A stretch of 64,000 nt of DNA from an uncultured Bacteroidales bacterium (GCA_905234285.1 CAJOHK010000028.1:63028-127027), one strand, 5' to 3'; counted from the first letter of the stretch, positions 34,546 to 43,852 are shown. Notes: generated by a model not told the origin, from the sequence alone. Numbers and translations are program-made.

Positions 34546-36189
34546 ATGAAAATAAGATTCATCATCATAGCTGCTGCCTTTGCAGCCCTGGTATCCTGCT
34601 CCAAGGTATTGGACCTGACTCCTACCGACCGCGTGTCGGCCAAAACCATCTGGGAAACCACGGAGAATGCCCGCTACTCGGTCAATCACCTGTATTCCTA
34701 TATCTGGGGATATAATTCTTCTCCTACTGAGGCCGGTCTTACCGAAGCCCTCACCGACGAATTCAAATACACGTCGTACAACTTCAACGCCATGGCCTAT
34801 ATCCCTTCGTACCTCTCCTATTTCGAGAGTACCGTAACGGCCCAGACCATCGATGTATATCTGGGCAAGTGGGGATCGCTGTATGTGGCCATCCGCGAAA
34901 CCAACGAGGCCCTGAGCAACCTGGCCGAGTATGGAAAGATGAGTGACCAGGACAAGACACGCCTGCAGGCCGAACTCCGCTTCCTGCGCGCCTACTTCTA
35001 TTTTGAACTCATCAAGCGTTACAAGGACGTAATACTGTACGACGAGGATATGACGGCCATTACCAAGGACAAGGCCATTTCTACCGAATCCCAGGGCTGG
35101 GATATGGTACAGGCCGACCTGGACTTTGCTGCCCAGAACCTTCCCGCCGCATCGGAGGCCGAAGGCCGTATCAACAAAGGAATGGCCTACGCCATGATTA
35201 CCAGGGCCATGCTCTATGCCAAGCGCTATGACGCCGTGCTGGAAGCCGCCGGGGAGGTGGAAGCGTTGGGCTATCGTCTGGAAGCTAATTACGCCGACGG
35301 TTACGCCAAGTCTCTGGCCGCAGGCAACCGCGAGGCCATCCTGCAGTATACCTTCGATTACGCCAACGGTATTACGCACAGCTTCAACGCCATGTATTCT
35401 CCCGGCGGAGACTTTGCCATCAATGACATGAAGGGCGGTGCCTACGGTGTTCCTACCCAGGAATTAGTAGAGAGCTACGAGCTGGCAACCGGCGGTTTCC
35501 CTAACTGGGCGCCCTGGCACGGTACCACTACCAATACGCCCCCTTACGCCCTGCTGGAGCCCCGCTTCCAGGCTACCATCCTGTATAACGGCGCCGCCTG
35601 GAAGGAACGCACCATCGAACCCTATGTGGATGGAACCGACGGCTGGGCCGCCTGGAAAACCGAGAAGGAGCCCAAGGGCCGCACGGTTACCGGTTATTAC
35701 CTGCGCAAACTGGTGGATGAGGGGTACGACGTTACCACATCGGGCAGCAGTCAGCCCTTCACCTTCCTCCGTTACGCCGAAGTACTGCTCAACAAGGCCG
35801 AAGCCTGCTACAAGACGGGTGATACGGACGGAGCCAATGCCGCCGTGCGCGCCATCCGCGACCGTGTGGGTCTGCCCTATGCCGATAAAACCGGTGACAA
35901 TCTCTGGAAGGCCATTGTGCAGGAACGCAAGGTGGAACTGGCCTTCGAAGGCCTGCACTATTGGGATCTCCGCCGCTGGGAAGTGGCTGCCAAAGCCTAC
36001 CCCGAGGGCCTCACCGGCTATCAGCAGCATGGTCTCAAGATAGAGAAGGACGGCGATGGCTTCCGCTACACCTACGTATCCGTAGATGACAAGAACCGTA
36101 ATTTCCCGGAGCGTCTGTACCGCTTCCCCATGCCGGAAAGCGAACTGAGTTCCAATGCGCTTGTGGATCAATATGATGAATGGAAGTAA
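34546..36189 (+). CDS. susD: SusD/RagB-family glycan-binding lipoprotein
   Basis: A 547-residue surface lipoprotein (lipobox Val-Ser-Cys near residue 18, ALVSCSKVLDLTPTDRVS) that forms the hinged lid over SusC. Typical SusD features: WETTENARYSVNHLYSYIWG at the N-terminus, RLQAELRFLRAYFYFELIKRY in the TPR region, and RKVELAFEGLHYWDLRRWEVA near the C-terminus. The glycan is unknown. It follows susC closely and precedes a run of locus-specific lipoproteins and enzymes. Confidence 0.96.
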   Translation: MKIRFIIIAAAFAALVSCSKVLDLTPTDRVSAKTIWETTENARYSVNHLYSYIWGYNSSPTEAGLTEALTDEFKYTSYNFNAMAYIPSYLSYFESTVTAQTIDVYLGKWGSLYVAIRETNEALSNLAEYGKMSDQDKTRLQAELRFLRAYFYFELIKRYKDVILYDEDMTAITKDKAISTESQGWDMVQADLDFAAQNLPAASEAEGRINKGMAYAMITRAMLYAKRYDAVLEAAGEVEALGYRLEANYADGYAKSLAAGNREAILQYTFDYANGITHSFNAMYSPGGDFAINDMKGGAYGVPTQELVESYELATGGFPNWAPWHGTTTNTPPYALLEPRFQATILYNGAAWKERTIEPYVDGTDGWAAWKTEKEPKGRTVTGYYLRKLVDEGYDVTTSGSSQPFTFLRYAEVLLNKAEACYKTGDTDGANAAVRAIRDRVGLPYADKTGDNLWKAIVQERKVELAFEGLHYWDLRRWEVAAKAYPEGLTGYQQHGLKIEKDGDGFRYTYVSVDDKNRNFPERLYRFPMPESELSSNALVDQYDEWK

Positions 36190-36190
36190 T

Positions 36191-37927
36191 ATGAAACGTA
36201 TTCTTGCAATATCGGCCGTCGTGCTGTTTGTAGCTGCGGCCTGTCATCGGCCGGAGTATATCGAGCCCACGGCCAACCGGCAGGGCCTAACCAGCCTCAC
36301 GGCCATCATGGTGGACGGCCCCTATGCCGGCCAGGAATTGGGAAAACTGACCATTACCGATCCCGATATGGATTATTTCGAGATCCCCATCCCGTTTTAT
36401 TATCCCGAATCCTCCGACGACGAGACGCTCATTTACATGATGAACCTGCGTGTGCAGGCCGAGCTTCAGCCCAACTGGAAGATTTCTCCCAAGCTGGGAC
36501 CCCTGGATCTCACGGATGAGAATTATTTCACCTTCACCGATCCCCAGGGTAAGGAAAAGAAGATCTGCATCACCGGCAAGCGTGTGAAACCCAGTGCCTG
36601 CAGCCTGCTGGCCATGATGGTAGAAGACGTGAAAACATCGGCCGTCATTTACGATGCCGACAACAAAATCCTGATTCCTTTCCTGGAAGATATGTCGGCG
36701 GTGTCCATCAGCGGACAGGTGTCGCCCCACGCCAAGATTTCCAAGGTGAACGGCAAGGTCTATTCCGAGTCGGCCAAGTACAATATGAATACTGGTGCTA
36801 CGCTTACCGTCCTGGCAGGGGATGGATCCACCTCCAAGACCTATACCATCCAGCAGGGCATCCCCGCGCTTATGAGCCAGGGCCTCCGCACCGAGTCCAT
36901 TGCCGAACTGTGCAACGTAGATCCAGTGTCCATGGTGCATCTGCCTGCCTATAACGAGCTGGCCTATGTGTCACTGGCCGGTATCGGCACCCAAATCCTG
37001 GTGGGCCTGGGAGAGGGGCGCAAGCCGTTTGTGCTGGATGCCTTCACCGGCACCAAGACTGGAGAAATGGTGCTGGGAGAAGCTGTGGCCGACTGCATCA
37101 CCAACGACGATGCCGGGCACGTACTCATCTGCAATGCCGTCCAGGGCGGCCTCAGTGCCGGCGACGTGAATATTTATGTGACGTCGGATGTGGCGCAGGC
37201 GCCAACACTGTATTACACCTTTACCAATCCGCTGGCGGTTCCCATCGGCCACCGGATGAAGGTTCTGGGCGATGTTACCGGAAAGGCGGTCATCGTATTC
37301 ACCGCCGAGGGCGTGGCAGGCATTACCTCGGCCTCGGAGATTGTGTACCTGCTGGTAGAGGACGGTGCGGTAACTGAGCTGGCTACCAAGAGCTTTGCTG
37401 CCCACGGCCTGAGATGGGGACCGGCACCGGTCAATTTTGCAACGGTGGTCCCGGCTTCCCTCAATCCCGTGAAGGAGGGCTGGTTTGTAGATTACTATGA
37501 AGGGAACAGCGATCCTTCCGTTACCCACGGCAGCGACGACTGCTATATCCTCCACTACATTGACGGAAAGGACAAGGACAATTGGGTGGAACTCATGGGT
37601 AACTGGTCGCAGAATCCCAACTGCCTGGATTTGAAGACCTTTAACGGAGCCCGCTACATGGCGCTGTTTGCCGTGAGTCACTTCCCCGAGTGGGATATCC
37701 GGCCGCGCCTGCACTTCTTTGAGGTCACCAGCCCCGACAGCGCCACCCGCCTGTTCGCCAATGACTATATGAAGACCTATCAGAAGGGCGCCACCGACCC
37801 CGAAGTAGGCGCCGCCGGCGATGTGGCCCTGGTCCCCTCCAAGGATGGATATCGTCTGTATGTTTATTATTATGACCATCACGCTCAGGCCATCGGCGCC
37901 TACGTGGCAGACTGTTTTGAAATATGA
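36191..37927 (+). CDS. DUF5018-containing lipoprotein, probable surface glycan-binding protein
   Basis: A 578-residue lipoprotein (MKRILAISAVVLFVAAACHRPEY, lipobox Ala-Ala-Cys). The N-terminal half resembles DUF5018 (LTAIMVDGPYAGQELGKLTI). The C-terminal half looks like repeated beta segments with ITNDDAGHVLICNAVQGG, and is related to the C-terminal half of the protein at 40330-42012. I chose the ATG at 36191 since it begins the lipoprotein signal; an earlier in-frame Met lies inside susD. In Sus-type loci, proteins at this position (SusE/F) bind glycan on the cell surface. It overlaps the next gene by 4 bases. Confidence 0.75.
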   Translation: MKRILAISAVVLFVAAACHRPEYIEPTANRQGLTSLTAIMVDGPYAGQELGKLTITDPDMDYFEIPIPFYYPESSDDETLIYMMNLRVQAELQPNWKISPKLGPLDLTDENYFTFTDPQGKEKKICITGKRVKPSACSLLAMMVEDVKTSAVIYDADNKILIPFLEDMSAVSISGQVSPHAKISKVNGKVYSESAKYNMNTGATLTVLAGDGSTSKTYTIQQGIPALMSQGLRTESIAELCNVDPVSMVHLPAYNELAYVSLAGIGTQILVGLGEGRKPFVLDAFTGTKTGEMVLGEAVADCITNDDAGHVLICNAVQGGLSAGDVNIYVTSDVAQAPTLYYTFTNPLAVPIGHRMKVLGDVTGKAVIVFTAEGVAGITSASEIVYLLVEDGAVTELATKSFAAHGLRWGPAPVNFATVVPASLNPVKEGWFVDYYEGNSDPSVTHGSDDCYILHYIDGKDKDNWVELMGNWSQNPNCLDLKTFNGARYMALFAVSHFPEWDIRPRLHFFEVTSPDSATRLFANDYMKTYQKGATDPEVGAAGDVALVPSKDGYRLYVYYYDHHAQAIGAYVADCFEI

Positions 37928-38949
37928 AAAAAGCATTCTATTTAGCAGGCATGGCCGTTGCCCTTGTGGTATCGGCATGCGCATGTTCCAATAAGAATGA
38001 CGGCATCCCCGATGTCTGGCCGTGGGAAGATCCCGATGCCGACGACGCCCCGTGGGTAGAGGTCACCGACGGCAGTTTCGGCCAGCTCCCCGAAGCCGTT
38101 AAGCTGTACCATTCGCCCGAGAAACTCAAGGGCAAGAAGGCCGAAGCCTATATAGCTACGGTAGATCTTACCAAAGCCTCCTTCCATGTATGGGGCCTCA
38201 ATGACCCCGAACTGGACGGCAGCGAAGACGCCCTCAAGACGCCCACCCAGGTATTCAATGCCCAGGGCAGCCCGGTACTGGTAATGAACGGCGGATACTT
38301 TTACGTAGATTCCGGCATCAATTATCCGGCCAGCCTGGCCATCGAGAACGGCGTGCTCCTGAGCCCCAATATCAATTATGCTTCCGAGGACTGGGTGGTG
38401 ATGTATTATCCCACCCGTGCTGCATTTGTGCAGCGCAAGGATGGCAGCCTGGCAGCCGCCTGGACCTATTTCCAGGATGCCGAGCACCACTATATCTACC
38501 CTGCGCCGGCCAAGAACGGCTATGGCAGCACTCCGCTGTCCCAGCCCGACGCCACCTTCCCCGAGGGCGGCGAAATCCTGGACGTGAAAACTGGCATCGG
38601 CGCCGGCCCTGTCCTGCTCAAGGACGGTGCCCTGATGAACACCTGGCGCTATGAATGCATTCCCGGCGATTACGACGTAAACTGCGTGAATCCCGATCCC
38701 CGTACGGCCATAGGCGTTACCGCCGACAACCGCCTGGTACTGTTTGTATGCGAAGGCCGCCAGATGACCGAAGGCGTAGAGGGCTATTCTACCGAGAATG
38801 TGGCCAAAATCCTCAAGGAGTTTGGCTGCGTAGATGCCATCAATCTGGATGGCGGCGGCTCCAGTTGCTTGCTGGTGAATGGTTTCCCCACCATAAAACC
38901 CTCCGACGGCGCACAACGTTCAGTGGGAAGTTGCATCTATATTAAGTAG
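37924..38949 (+). CDS. NAGPA-type phosphodiester glycosidase lipoprotein
   Basis: A 341-residue lipoprotein (lipobox in VVSACACSNKNDG) with the phosphodiester glycosidase domain, named for the human uncovering enzyme that removes GlcNAc from GlcNAc-1-phospho-6-mannose. The core motif DAINLDGGGSSCLLVNG lies near residues 303-320, and VLVMNGGYFY at about residues 119-128 is the paired motif; together they form the active-site strands in the family. The predicted role is hydrolysis of sugar-1-phosphodiester linkages at the cell surface or periplasm. It sits between the DUF5018 lipoprotein and the GHL10 gene with a 4-base overlap and a 2-base gap. Confidence 0.85.
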   Translation: MKKAFYLAGMAVALVVSACACSNKNDGIPDVWPWEDPDADDAPWVEVTDGSFGQLPEAVKLYHSPEKLKGKKAEAYIATVDLTKASFHVWGLNDPELDGSEDALKTPTQVFNAQGSPVLVMNGGYFYVDSGINYPASLAIENGVLLSPNINYASEDWVVMYYPTRAAFVQRKDGSLAAAWTYFQDAEHHYIYPAPAKNGYGSTPLSQPDATFPEGGEILDVKTGIGAGPVLLKDGALMNTWRYECIPGDYDVNCVNPDPRTAIGVTADNRLVLFVCEGRQMTEGVEGYSTENVAKILKEFGCVDAINLDGGGSSCLLVNGFPTIKPSDGAQRSVGSCIYIK

Positions 38950-38951
38950 GG

Positions 38952-40319
38952 ATGAAGAGATTCTTCTCATATTTCCTGGTCTTGATGGCGGTTGCCTGCA
39001 CACCGGCTACTGTAGATCCTGTCCCCGACGAACCGGAGGAAAAGCAGGATCCCCAGCCCGAGCCCGTGGTGGTTCAGGGAAAGCCCCGGTATGTGTGGAT
39101 TGATGCCTCGGCCAACTTCTATTATTTTGCCAACGACAAAGCCTATCTGGCCCAGGAGGTGAAAAAGATAGCCGATTGCGGATTCACCGATATCATCGTG
39201 GATGTGCGTCCCACCGAGGGAACGGTCCTGTGGAAGTCGTCGGTGGCCCCGGAAGCCCAAAGGCTGGCTGCCTGGATCGGCGGCAATTACCGCTTTGTGG
39301 AGCGGGAGGCGTCGTTTGATTACCTGCAGGCCTTTATCGATGCCGGTCATGCGTCCGGTCTCCGGGTGCATGCGGCCATCAATACCTTTGTGGGTGGCTA
39401 CGGCGGCTATTATGGCCTGGAGAGCGAAGGCCTCATTTTCTCGGGAAAGATTCCCGCCGACTGGGCCGCAACCGATTATACGGCCGATGGTCTGCGCAGC
39501 AGTTTCTACGAGGGCGTGAAGGGCACGGTATTCCTCAATCCGGCCGATGACCGCGTACAGGACTATGTGCTCAGCCTTCTCAAGGAGCTGGCTGCCTATA
39601 AGGTCGATGGAATTGTCCTGGACCGTTGCCGCTACGACGACACCGGTCTCCAGAGCGATTTCTCCGAGATTTCCAAGGAAAAGTTCACCAGTTATCTGGG
39701 CCAGGAGCCCAGCCCCTGGCCGGTATTCGAGGCCGGCATTACCGCTTTGCCCAGCCCTGTGAACGACCTGCAGAAGAAATGGCTGGCTTACAGGGTCAAA
39801 ACCATCCACGATTTCATTGTGAAAGCGGCCGATGCCGTGCATGGCGTTAATCCTAAGGTTAAATTCGGCGTATATGTGGGCGCCTGGTATTCCAGCTACT
39901 ACAGCTCCGGCGTCAATTGGGCCAGCCCCAAATACCTGACGCACCAGCGCTATTCTACCTGGGCCGATGCCGATTATCACAATTACGGCTTTGCCGACCA
40001 TTGTGACTATATGTTCCTGGGCTGCTATGCTGCTACGGCCAGCATTTATGGCAATGGGGAGTGGACCATGCAGGGTTTTGCCAAACAGGGAAAGACGCTT
40101 CTGATGGGTGATACGGTTTTTGCCGGCGGCCCCGATATCGGCAATCCGGAAGGATGGCAAAACGGAGGCCGGAGCGCCTATATTCCCAAAACCGTGGATG
40201 CCATCATCAACCAGGCCGACGGCTACTTTGTCTTCGACCTCTGTCACATTCGAATGTTCGATTATTGGAACGCATTCAAAAAAGCATTTGAAGATTATAC
40301 TAACTCATTAACCAATTAA
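38952..40319 (+). CDS. family 10 glycosylhydrolase-like (GHL10) lipoprotein, first copy
   Basis: A 455-residue lipoprotein (LVLMAVACTPATVDPV, lipobox Ala-Cys) with a GHL10 TIM-barrel domain. Motifs: RYVWIDASANFYYFANDKAY, CGFTDIIVDVRPTEG, ELAAYKVDGIVLDRCRYDD (a candidate catalytic Asp region) and DYWNAFKKA at the C-terminus. Its paralogue at 43849-45147 shares these blocks. GHL10 members are predicted glycosidases acting on extracellular polysaccharide; few have a proven substrate. It lies 2 bases after the phosphodiester glycosidase gene, which implies joint action on one substrate. Confidence 0.8.
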   Translation: MKRFFSYFLVLMAVACTPATVDPVPDEPEEKQDPQPEPVVVQGKPRYVWIDASANFYYFANDKAYLAQEVKKIADCGFTDIIVDVRPTEGTVLWKSSVAPEAQRLAAWIGGNYRFVEREASFDYLQAFIDAGHASGLRVHAAINTFVGGYGGYYGLESEGLIFSGKIPADWAATDYTADGLRSSFYEGVKGTVFLNPADDRVQDYVLSLLKELAAYKVDGIVLDRCRYDDTGLQSDFSEISKEKFTSYLGQEPSPWPVFEAGITALPSPVNDLQKKWLAYRVKTIHDFIVKAADAVHGVNPKVKFGVYVGAWYSSYYSSGVNWASPKYLTHQRYSTWADADYHNYGFADHCDYMFLGCYAATASIYGNGEWTMQGFAKQGKTLLMGDTVFAGGPDIGNPEGWQNGGRSAYIPKTVDAIINQADGYFVFDLCHIRMFDYWNAFKKAFEDYTNSLTN

Positions 40320-40329
40320 CCTTTTTTTC

Positions 40330-42012
40330 ATGAAAAAATTCTTTTACATGGCAGCTGTGGCGCTGGTAGCGCTGGTAGCTTGCAAGAAGGAAGAAACCAA
40401 GACGCCCGATCCGGACGCCGTGACTCTGACTTCTGACGCTGTGGTTAATGTTGGTGCCGAATCCAACATTGTTACCATCAAGTTCAATGCAAACGTGTCC
40501 TGGACGGCTTCTACCAAGGACGAGTTCATCGTTCTGAACAAGAAGTCCGGCGACGCCGGTGATGCCGAAATCAAGGCAACCGTGGCCAATCTTCCAGAAG
40601 AAGAACTGGGCCGTGCAGGTAAGGTGTCCATTACCGCCGGTACAGCCTCGGCCGATGTCGTGCTCTACCAGGGTAAGGTGTTCATCGTCTCCGATGACGT
40701 TGAATTGGGTGTAGCCGGTGGTACTGCTGAGTTCACGGTTATCACCAACCTGGAATATACCATGAAGAAGTATGACGGTGCCGATGAGGCTTTCCCTTGG
40801 GCCCCTGTTACCTTTGACAAGGCTACCGGTAAGGGTTCCATGGCTGTTGCTGCCAATGCCGGCTATGATGCACGCTTTGCTTATGTGAAGTTCACCGTTC
40901 CCGCTATTCAGGTGCCCGTTTATGACGACGAAGGAGAGGATACCGGCGAAACCCAGGATGCCGTTTACCGCTTCTATGTGTACCAGGAGGGCAATTCCAG
41001 TATTATGTGGGCAACTTCCCTTACCGAAGAGTTCAATGTGGGCGATGGCGCAACCGCCAGCGTTGCCCTGTTTGGCGGCAAACTGCTGGTAAGTGATGCC
41101 GTTAAGGTATCCGTTGTGAACCCTGCTACCGGCGTTTTTGAAGGAACTGCCGAGTTGGGCGATCTCCCTGTCCAGTCCATTACCAGCGACGATGCCGGTA
41201 ATCTCCTCGTGGCCAATCTGGGACCTTACGGAGGTCTGTTTGACGTTTATGCCATTGCTTCCAGCGATGTGAACAGCAATAATCCTAATCCCGTGCATCT
41301 CATCCACTGCGTCATTGAAGCATGGAACGGTTCTACCGGCGTTGATAAGGTGGCTGCCCGCGGCGATGTTTTCAAAGATGGTATTGTTACAGCTATGTAT
41401 GGCGGTGTTCCGGATTCCGGGGGTGTCCACTATGGGTTGTACTGGACTATCTCTGGCGGCAAGGCTGCCGAATCCTCTTACAACGAATGGAATCCTGTTG
41501 TGAACGTCCCCACCGGTGGCTGGTTCCAGCTTCCTTTGGGCGGCGATAATCTGTGGCTGTCTAACCGCGCCGCTTTTATTCCTGCCGGTCCTGCTGCTTC
41601 CGACGGTTTCTTCTTCGGCGGCTATGACGGATCTTACAATGTGAATTACTACAATGGAACCGATTGGAGTGTGGCTATTCCCGAAGCCGGTAACTGGGGC
41701 GGTGGTCCTCAGGGCATGGGTACCACTACCTGGAATGGAAAGAAGATCCTGGCCTTCATTCAGATGGGTTATACCTGGTGGTCAGAAGGATGGGGTATGC
41801 CGGCCTATCTGTGGGTAGCCGATGTTACCGATCCTGCTAACCCTGAGATTCTCAGCTGCGCCGAGTATAGTAATCCCGATCAGACTATCTCCGGTGATAC
41901 CGAGAACAGTACTGTAGATGTGATTCCTACTGTAGAGAGTAATGATCTGGTGGTGTATCTGGTCGATACCTCCAAGGGAATCATGGCAAAGGTCAAGTAC
42001 CCCAAGCTCTAA
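40330..42012 (+). CDS. BACON / DUF5018-like lipoprotein, last gene of the locus operon
   Basis: A 560-residue lipoprotein (MKKFFYMAAVALVALVACKKEE). Two N-terminal BACON-like beta domains are visible: about residues 30-115 with NVSWTAST and GRAGKVSITAG, and about 116-215 with TAEFTVITNLEYTM. A C-terminal domain with SITSDDAGNLLVANLG resembles that of the DUF5018 protein at 36191-37927. BACON domains bind or present carbohydrate or act as spacers. Codon use is richer in T-ending codons than in its neighbours, perhaps for high expression. A strong terminator follows. No catalytic residues are evident. Confidence 0.7.
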   Translation: MKKFFYMAAVALVALVACKKEETKTPDPDAVTLTSDAVVNVGAESNIVTIKFNANVSWTASTKDEFIVLNKKSGDAGDAEIKATVANLPEEELGRAGKVSITAGTASADVVLYQGKVFIVSDDVELGVAGGTAEFTVITNLEYTMKKYDGADEAFPWAPVTFDKATGKGSMAVAANAGYDARFAYVKFTVPAIQVPVYDDEGEDTGETQDAVYRFYVYQEGNSSIMWATSLTEEFNVGDGATASVALFGGKLLVSDAVKVSVVNPATGVFEGTAELGDLPVQSITSDDAGNLLVANLGPYGGLFDVYAIASSDVNSNNPNPVHLIHCVIEAWNGSTGVDKVAARGDVFKDGIVTAMYGGVPDSGGVHYGLYWTISGGKAAESSYNEWNPVVNVPTGGWFQLPLGGDNLWLSNRAAFIPAGPAASDGFFFGGYDGSYNVNYYNGTDWSVAIPEAGNWGGGPQGMGTTTWNGKKILAFIQMGYTWWSEGWGMPAYLWVADVTDPANPEILSCAEYSNPDQTISGDTENSTVDVIPTVESNDLVVYLVDTSKGIMAKVKYPKL

Positions 42013-42027
42013 TCACATTTCTTTTTA

Positions 42028-42064
42028 CAAGAGGGTAGCCCCCGGGCTGCCCTCTTGTTTGGTT
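42028..42064 (+). terminator. intrinsic terminator of the AGE-SusCD operon
   Basis: CAAGAGGGTAGCCC (42028-42041) pairs with GGGCTGCCCTCTTG (42044-42057), a 14-bp stem with one G-T wobble, followed by TTTGGTTT. It lies 16 bases after the last gene of the operon. Confidence 0.8.
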
Positions 42065-42077
42065 TAATAATTATATA

Positions 42078-42085
42078 TATCTTTG
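42078..42085 (+). promoter_or_regulatory. -7 box of the VapBC-like operon
   Basis: TATCTTTG matches TAnnTTTG and ends 14 bases before the ATG at 42100. It comes directly after the upstream terminator, so the VapBC-MPE-GHL10 genes have their own promoter. The sequence upstream is A/T-rich without a clear TTG. Confidence 0.6.
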
Positions 42086-42099
42086 CAAAAAGAGTATAT

Positions 42100-42351
42100 A
42101 TGGAAACAGCCACTTTAAAAAGAAAACTGATCGACATCAAGCCCGCGGTATTTGACGCGCTCTCCATAGAGGCGTCGCGTCAGGGCGTGTCTTTAAAGCG
42201 GTTCATAGAGGACTTGCTGGAAAATTCTTGCCCTCCAGTTAAGACGTCCGTCAGTCCCAAGATTCAAAGGCTCATTGGATCTGCCGTTCCCAAAGGCAAG
42301 AACCTGGAGAGTATTCAAGACGACCGCTTGCAGTATCTTCTTTCTAAATGA
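42100..42351 (+). CDS. VapB-like antitoxin, small
   Basis: An 83-residue basic protein. The N-terminus (METATLKRKLIDIKPAVFDALSIEASRQG) resembles a ribbon-helix-helix dimer domain and SLKRFIEDLLENS a following helix; the C-terminal part (IQDDRLQYLLSK) is likely the toxin-wrapping tail. I chose the ATG at 42100, just after the promoter, over upstream in-frame codons. It overlaps the PIN-domain gene by 4 bases, the classic antitoxin-toxin arrangement. Pfam family not certain. Confidence 0.75.
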   Translation: METATLKRKLIDIKPAVFDALSIEASRQGVSLKRFIEDLLENSCPPVKTSVSPKIQRLIGSAVPKGKNLESIQDDRLQYLLSK

Positions 42352-42785
42352 AGCTGTTCTTAGACACCAATATCATTTTGGATCTCCTGTTGGAACGGGA
42401 TGGTTATGAATGGTGTGCCCAAATCCTTCAGCTCCAGGAAGAAGGGAAGTGTTCCATCTGCGTTTCTGTACTTACAATGGTCAATGTGGCCTATGTTTAC
42501 CGAAAAACCGTAGGTCAGGATATGGCCGTTGTGAATTTGAAATACCTTTCATCCATGATGGAGGTACTTCCCATGGATGGGCAAATGCTGGACGCGGCCA
42601 TCTATAAGGTGGGTAAAGATTTCGAGGATATCCTGCAGGCGGTTTGTGCAGCATCGTCACACTGCGATGCAATCATCACTCGCGATGTCAAAGATTTTTC
42701 CATAAGAGACGGGCTTTTGCCTAGTTCATATGTCATTCCACCCGTATATACTCCCCAAGACTTTCTTTCTTTAGCGAGTCTATGA
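42348..42785 (+). CDS. PIN-domain ribonuclease, VapC-like toxin
   Basis: A 145-residue PIN-domain protein. The acidic active-site residues are visible: Asp6 (FLDTNIILD), Asp91/Glu93/Asp94 in DFEDILQAVCA, Asp107 and Asp113 (CDAIITRDVKDF). VapC toxins cleave tRNA or rRNA and are held inactive by VapB. It overlaps the antitoxin gene by 4 bases and, unusually, also the downstream metallophosphoesterase gene by 4 bases, so the toxin-antitoxin pair is translationally tied to carbohydrate/phosphate metabolism genes. Confidence 0.88.
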   Translation: MKLFLDTNIILDLLLERDGYEWCAQILQLQEEGKCSICVSVLTMVNVAYVYRKTVGQDMAVVNLKYLSSMMEVLPMDGQMLDAAIYKVGKDFEDILQAVCAASSHCDAIITRDVKDFSIRDGLLPSSYVIPPVYTPQDFLSLASL

Positions 42786-43852
42786 ACCGCAGGTCTTTTC
42801 TTAAAGGTGCCGCGTTTGTGGCGGCAAGTGTGGCGGCACGGCCGCTGCTGGCATCGCCCATGGCAGAAGCGGGGGAAGAGGCGCCTCTGCGCGTGGCCCG
42901 GGACTTCAGTTTTGGCCCCGATGGCAGCTTCACCCTCTTGCAGTTCACCGACACCCACCACATTATTGGCGACCCGCGTTCAAAACGGGCCCTGGACTGC
43001 GTGCGGGAGGCCCTGGACGCTGTGCGGCCCAATCTGGTCATCCACACCGGAGACATCCTGTTTGGCAAGCCCGACATGGAAAGTGCCCTGGAAGTCCTCC
43101 AGTTACTGGCCGGGAGCGGCATCCCCTGGGCTGTGGCGCTGGGGAACCACGATTCGCAGTTCGGTTCTACAAGAAAAGACATGTTTGATCTCATCCGCAG
43201 CCTCCCTGGCTGCGTGAACCTGCCGCCCAAAGAAGGCGTTTACGGGAGTTCCAACGATGTGCTCCGGCTCTTTGGCGCGCAGGGGATTGAACGGGCGTTC
43301 TATCTGTTTGACACCATGGATGCCGTTATTCTAAAGGGTGAAGAAGAGATTCACTGCTACGACTACATTCGCCACAGCCAGATAGCCTGGTACCGTGCAC
43401 ACAGTGAACACCTGGCCCAGGAAAACGGCGGCCAGCCGGTTCCATCCCTGGCTTTTTTCCATATCCCTCTCCGTGAAATTGAGGAGGCCCTGATCTCTGG
43501 TACCATTTTAGGGGGCACCAACGGAGAACCACCCTGCCCGTCCCGCCTGAACAGCGGCCTGCTGGCCCAATTCCGCGAAATGGGAGATGTCCAGGCCATT
43601 GTCACCGGCCATGACCATGACAATGATTATGTGCTGGACGCGGGTTACATGTATTACATCTATGGCCGATTCAGCGGCGGAGACACCATCTATAACCACC
43701 TGGGCAGGGAAGGATACATTCCCTCGGACGGTCCAACCGCTCCTGGTACCGTCTCCGGTTGCCGGGTCTTCCGTTTTCAGGAAGGGCAGCCGGGCTTTGA
43801 AACTTATGTGCGCCTCTATGGCGGCGAAATCCAACAACGCCTGGAATTATGA
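42782..43852 (+). CDS. Tat-exported metallophosphoesterase
   Basis: A 356-residue calcineurin-like phosphoesterase. The N-terminus MNRRSFLKGAAFVAASVAA carries a twin-arginine motif, so it is exported folded with its metals. Metal-binding motifs are in order: FTDTHHIIGD, HTGDILFG, LGNHDSQFG and TGHDHDND. This layout fits the Bacteroidota family acting on phosphomonoesters or phosphodiesters of nucleotides, lipids or sugars. It overlaps vapC upstream and the GHL10 gene downstream by 4 bases each. Given the phosphodiester glycosidase in the neighbouring operon, phospho-glycan hydrolysis is a plausible but unproven role. Confidence 0.88.
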   Translation: MNRRSFLKGAAFVAASVAARPLLASPMAEAGEEAPLRVARDFSFGPDGSFTLLQFTDTHHIIGDPRSKRALDCVREALDAVRPNLVIHTGDILFGKPDMESALEVLQLLAGSGIPWAVALGNHDSQFGSTRKDMFDLIRSLPGCVNLPPKEGVYGSSNDVLRLFGAQGIERAFYLFDTMDAVILKGEEEIHCYDYIRHSQIAWYRAHSEHLAQENGGQPVPSLAFFHIPLREIEEALISGTILGGTNGEPPCPSRLNSGLLAQFREMGDVQAIVTGHDHDNDYVLDAGYMYYIYGRFSGGDTIYNHLGREGYIPSDGPTAPGTVSGCRVFRFQEGQPGFETYVRLYGGEIQQRLEL

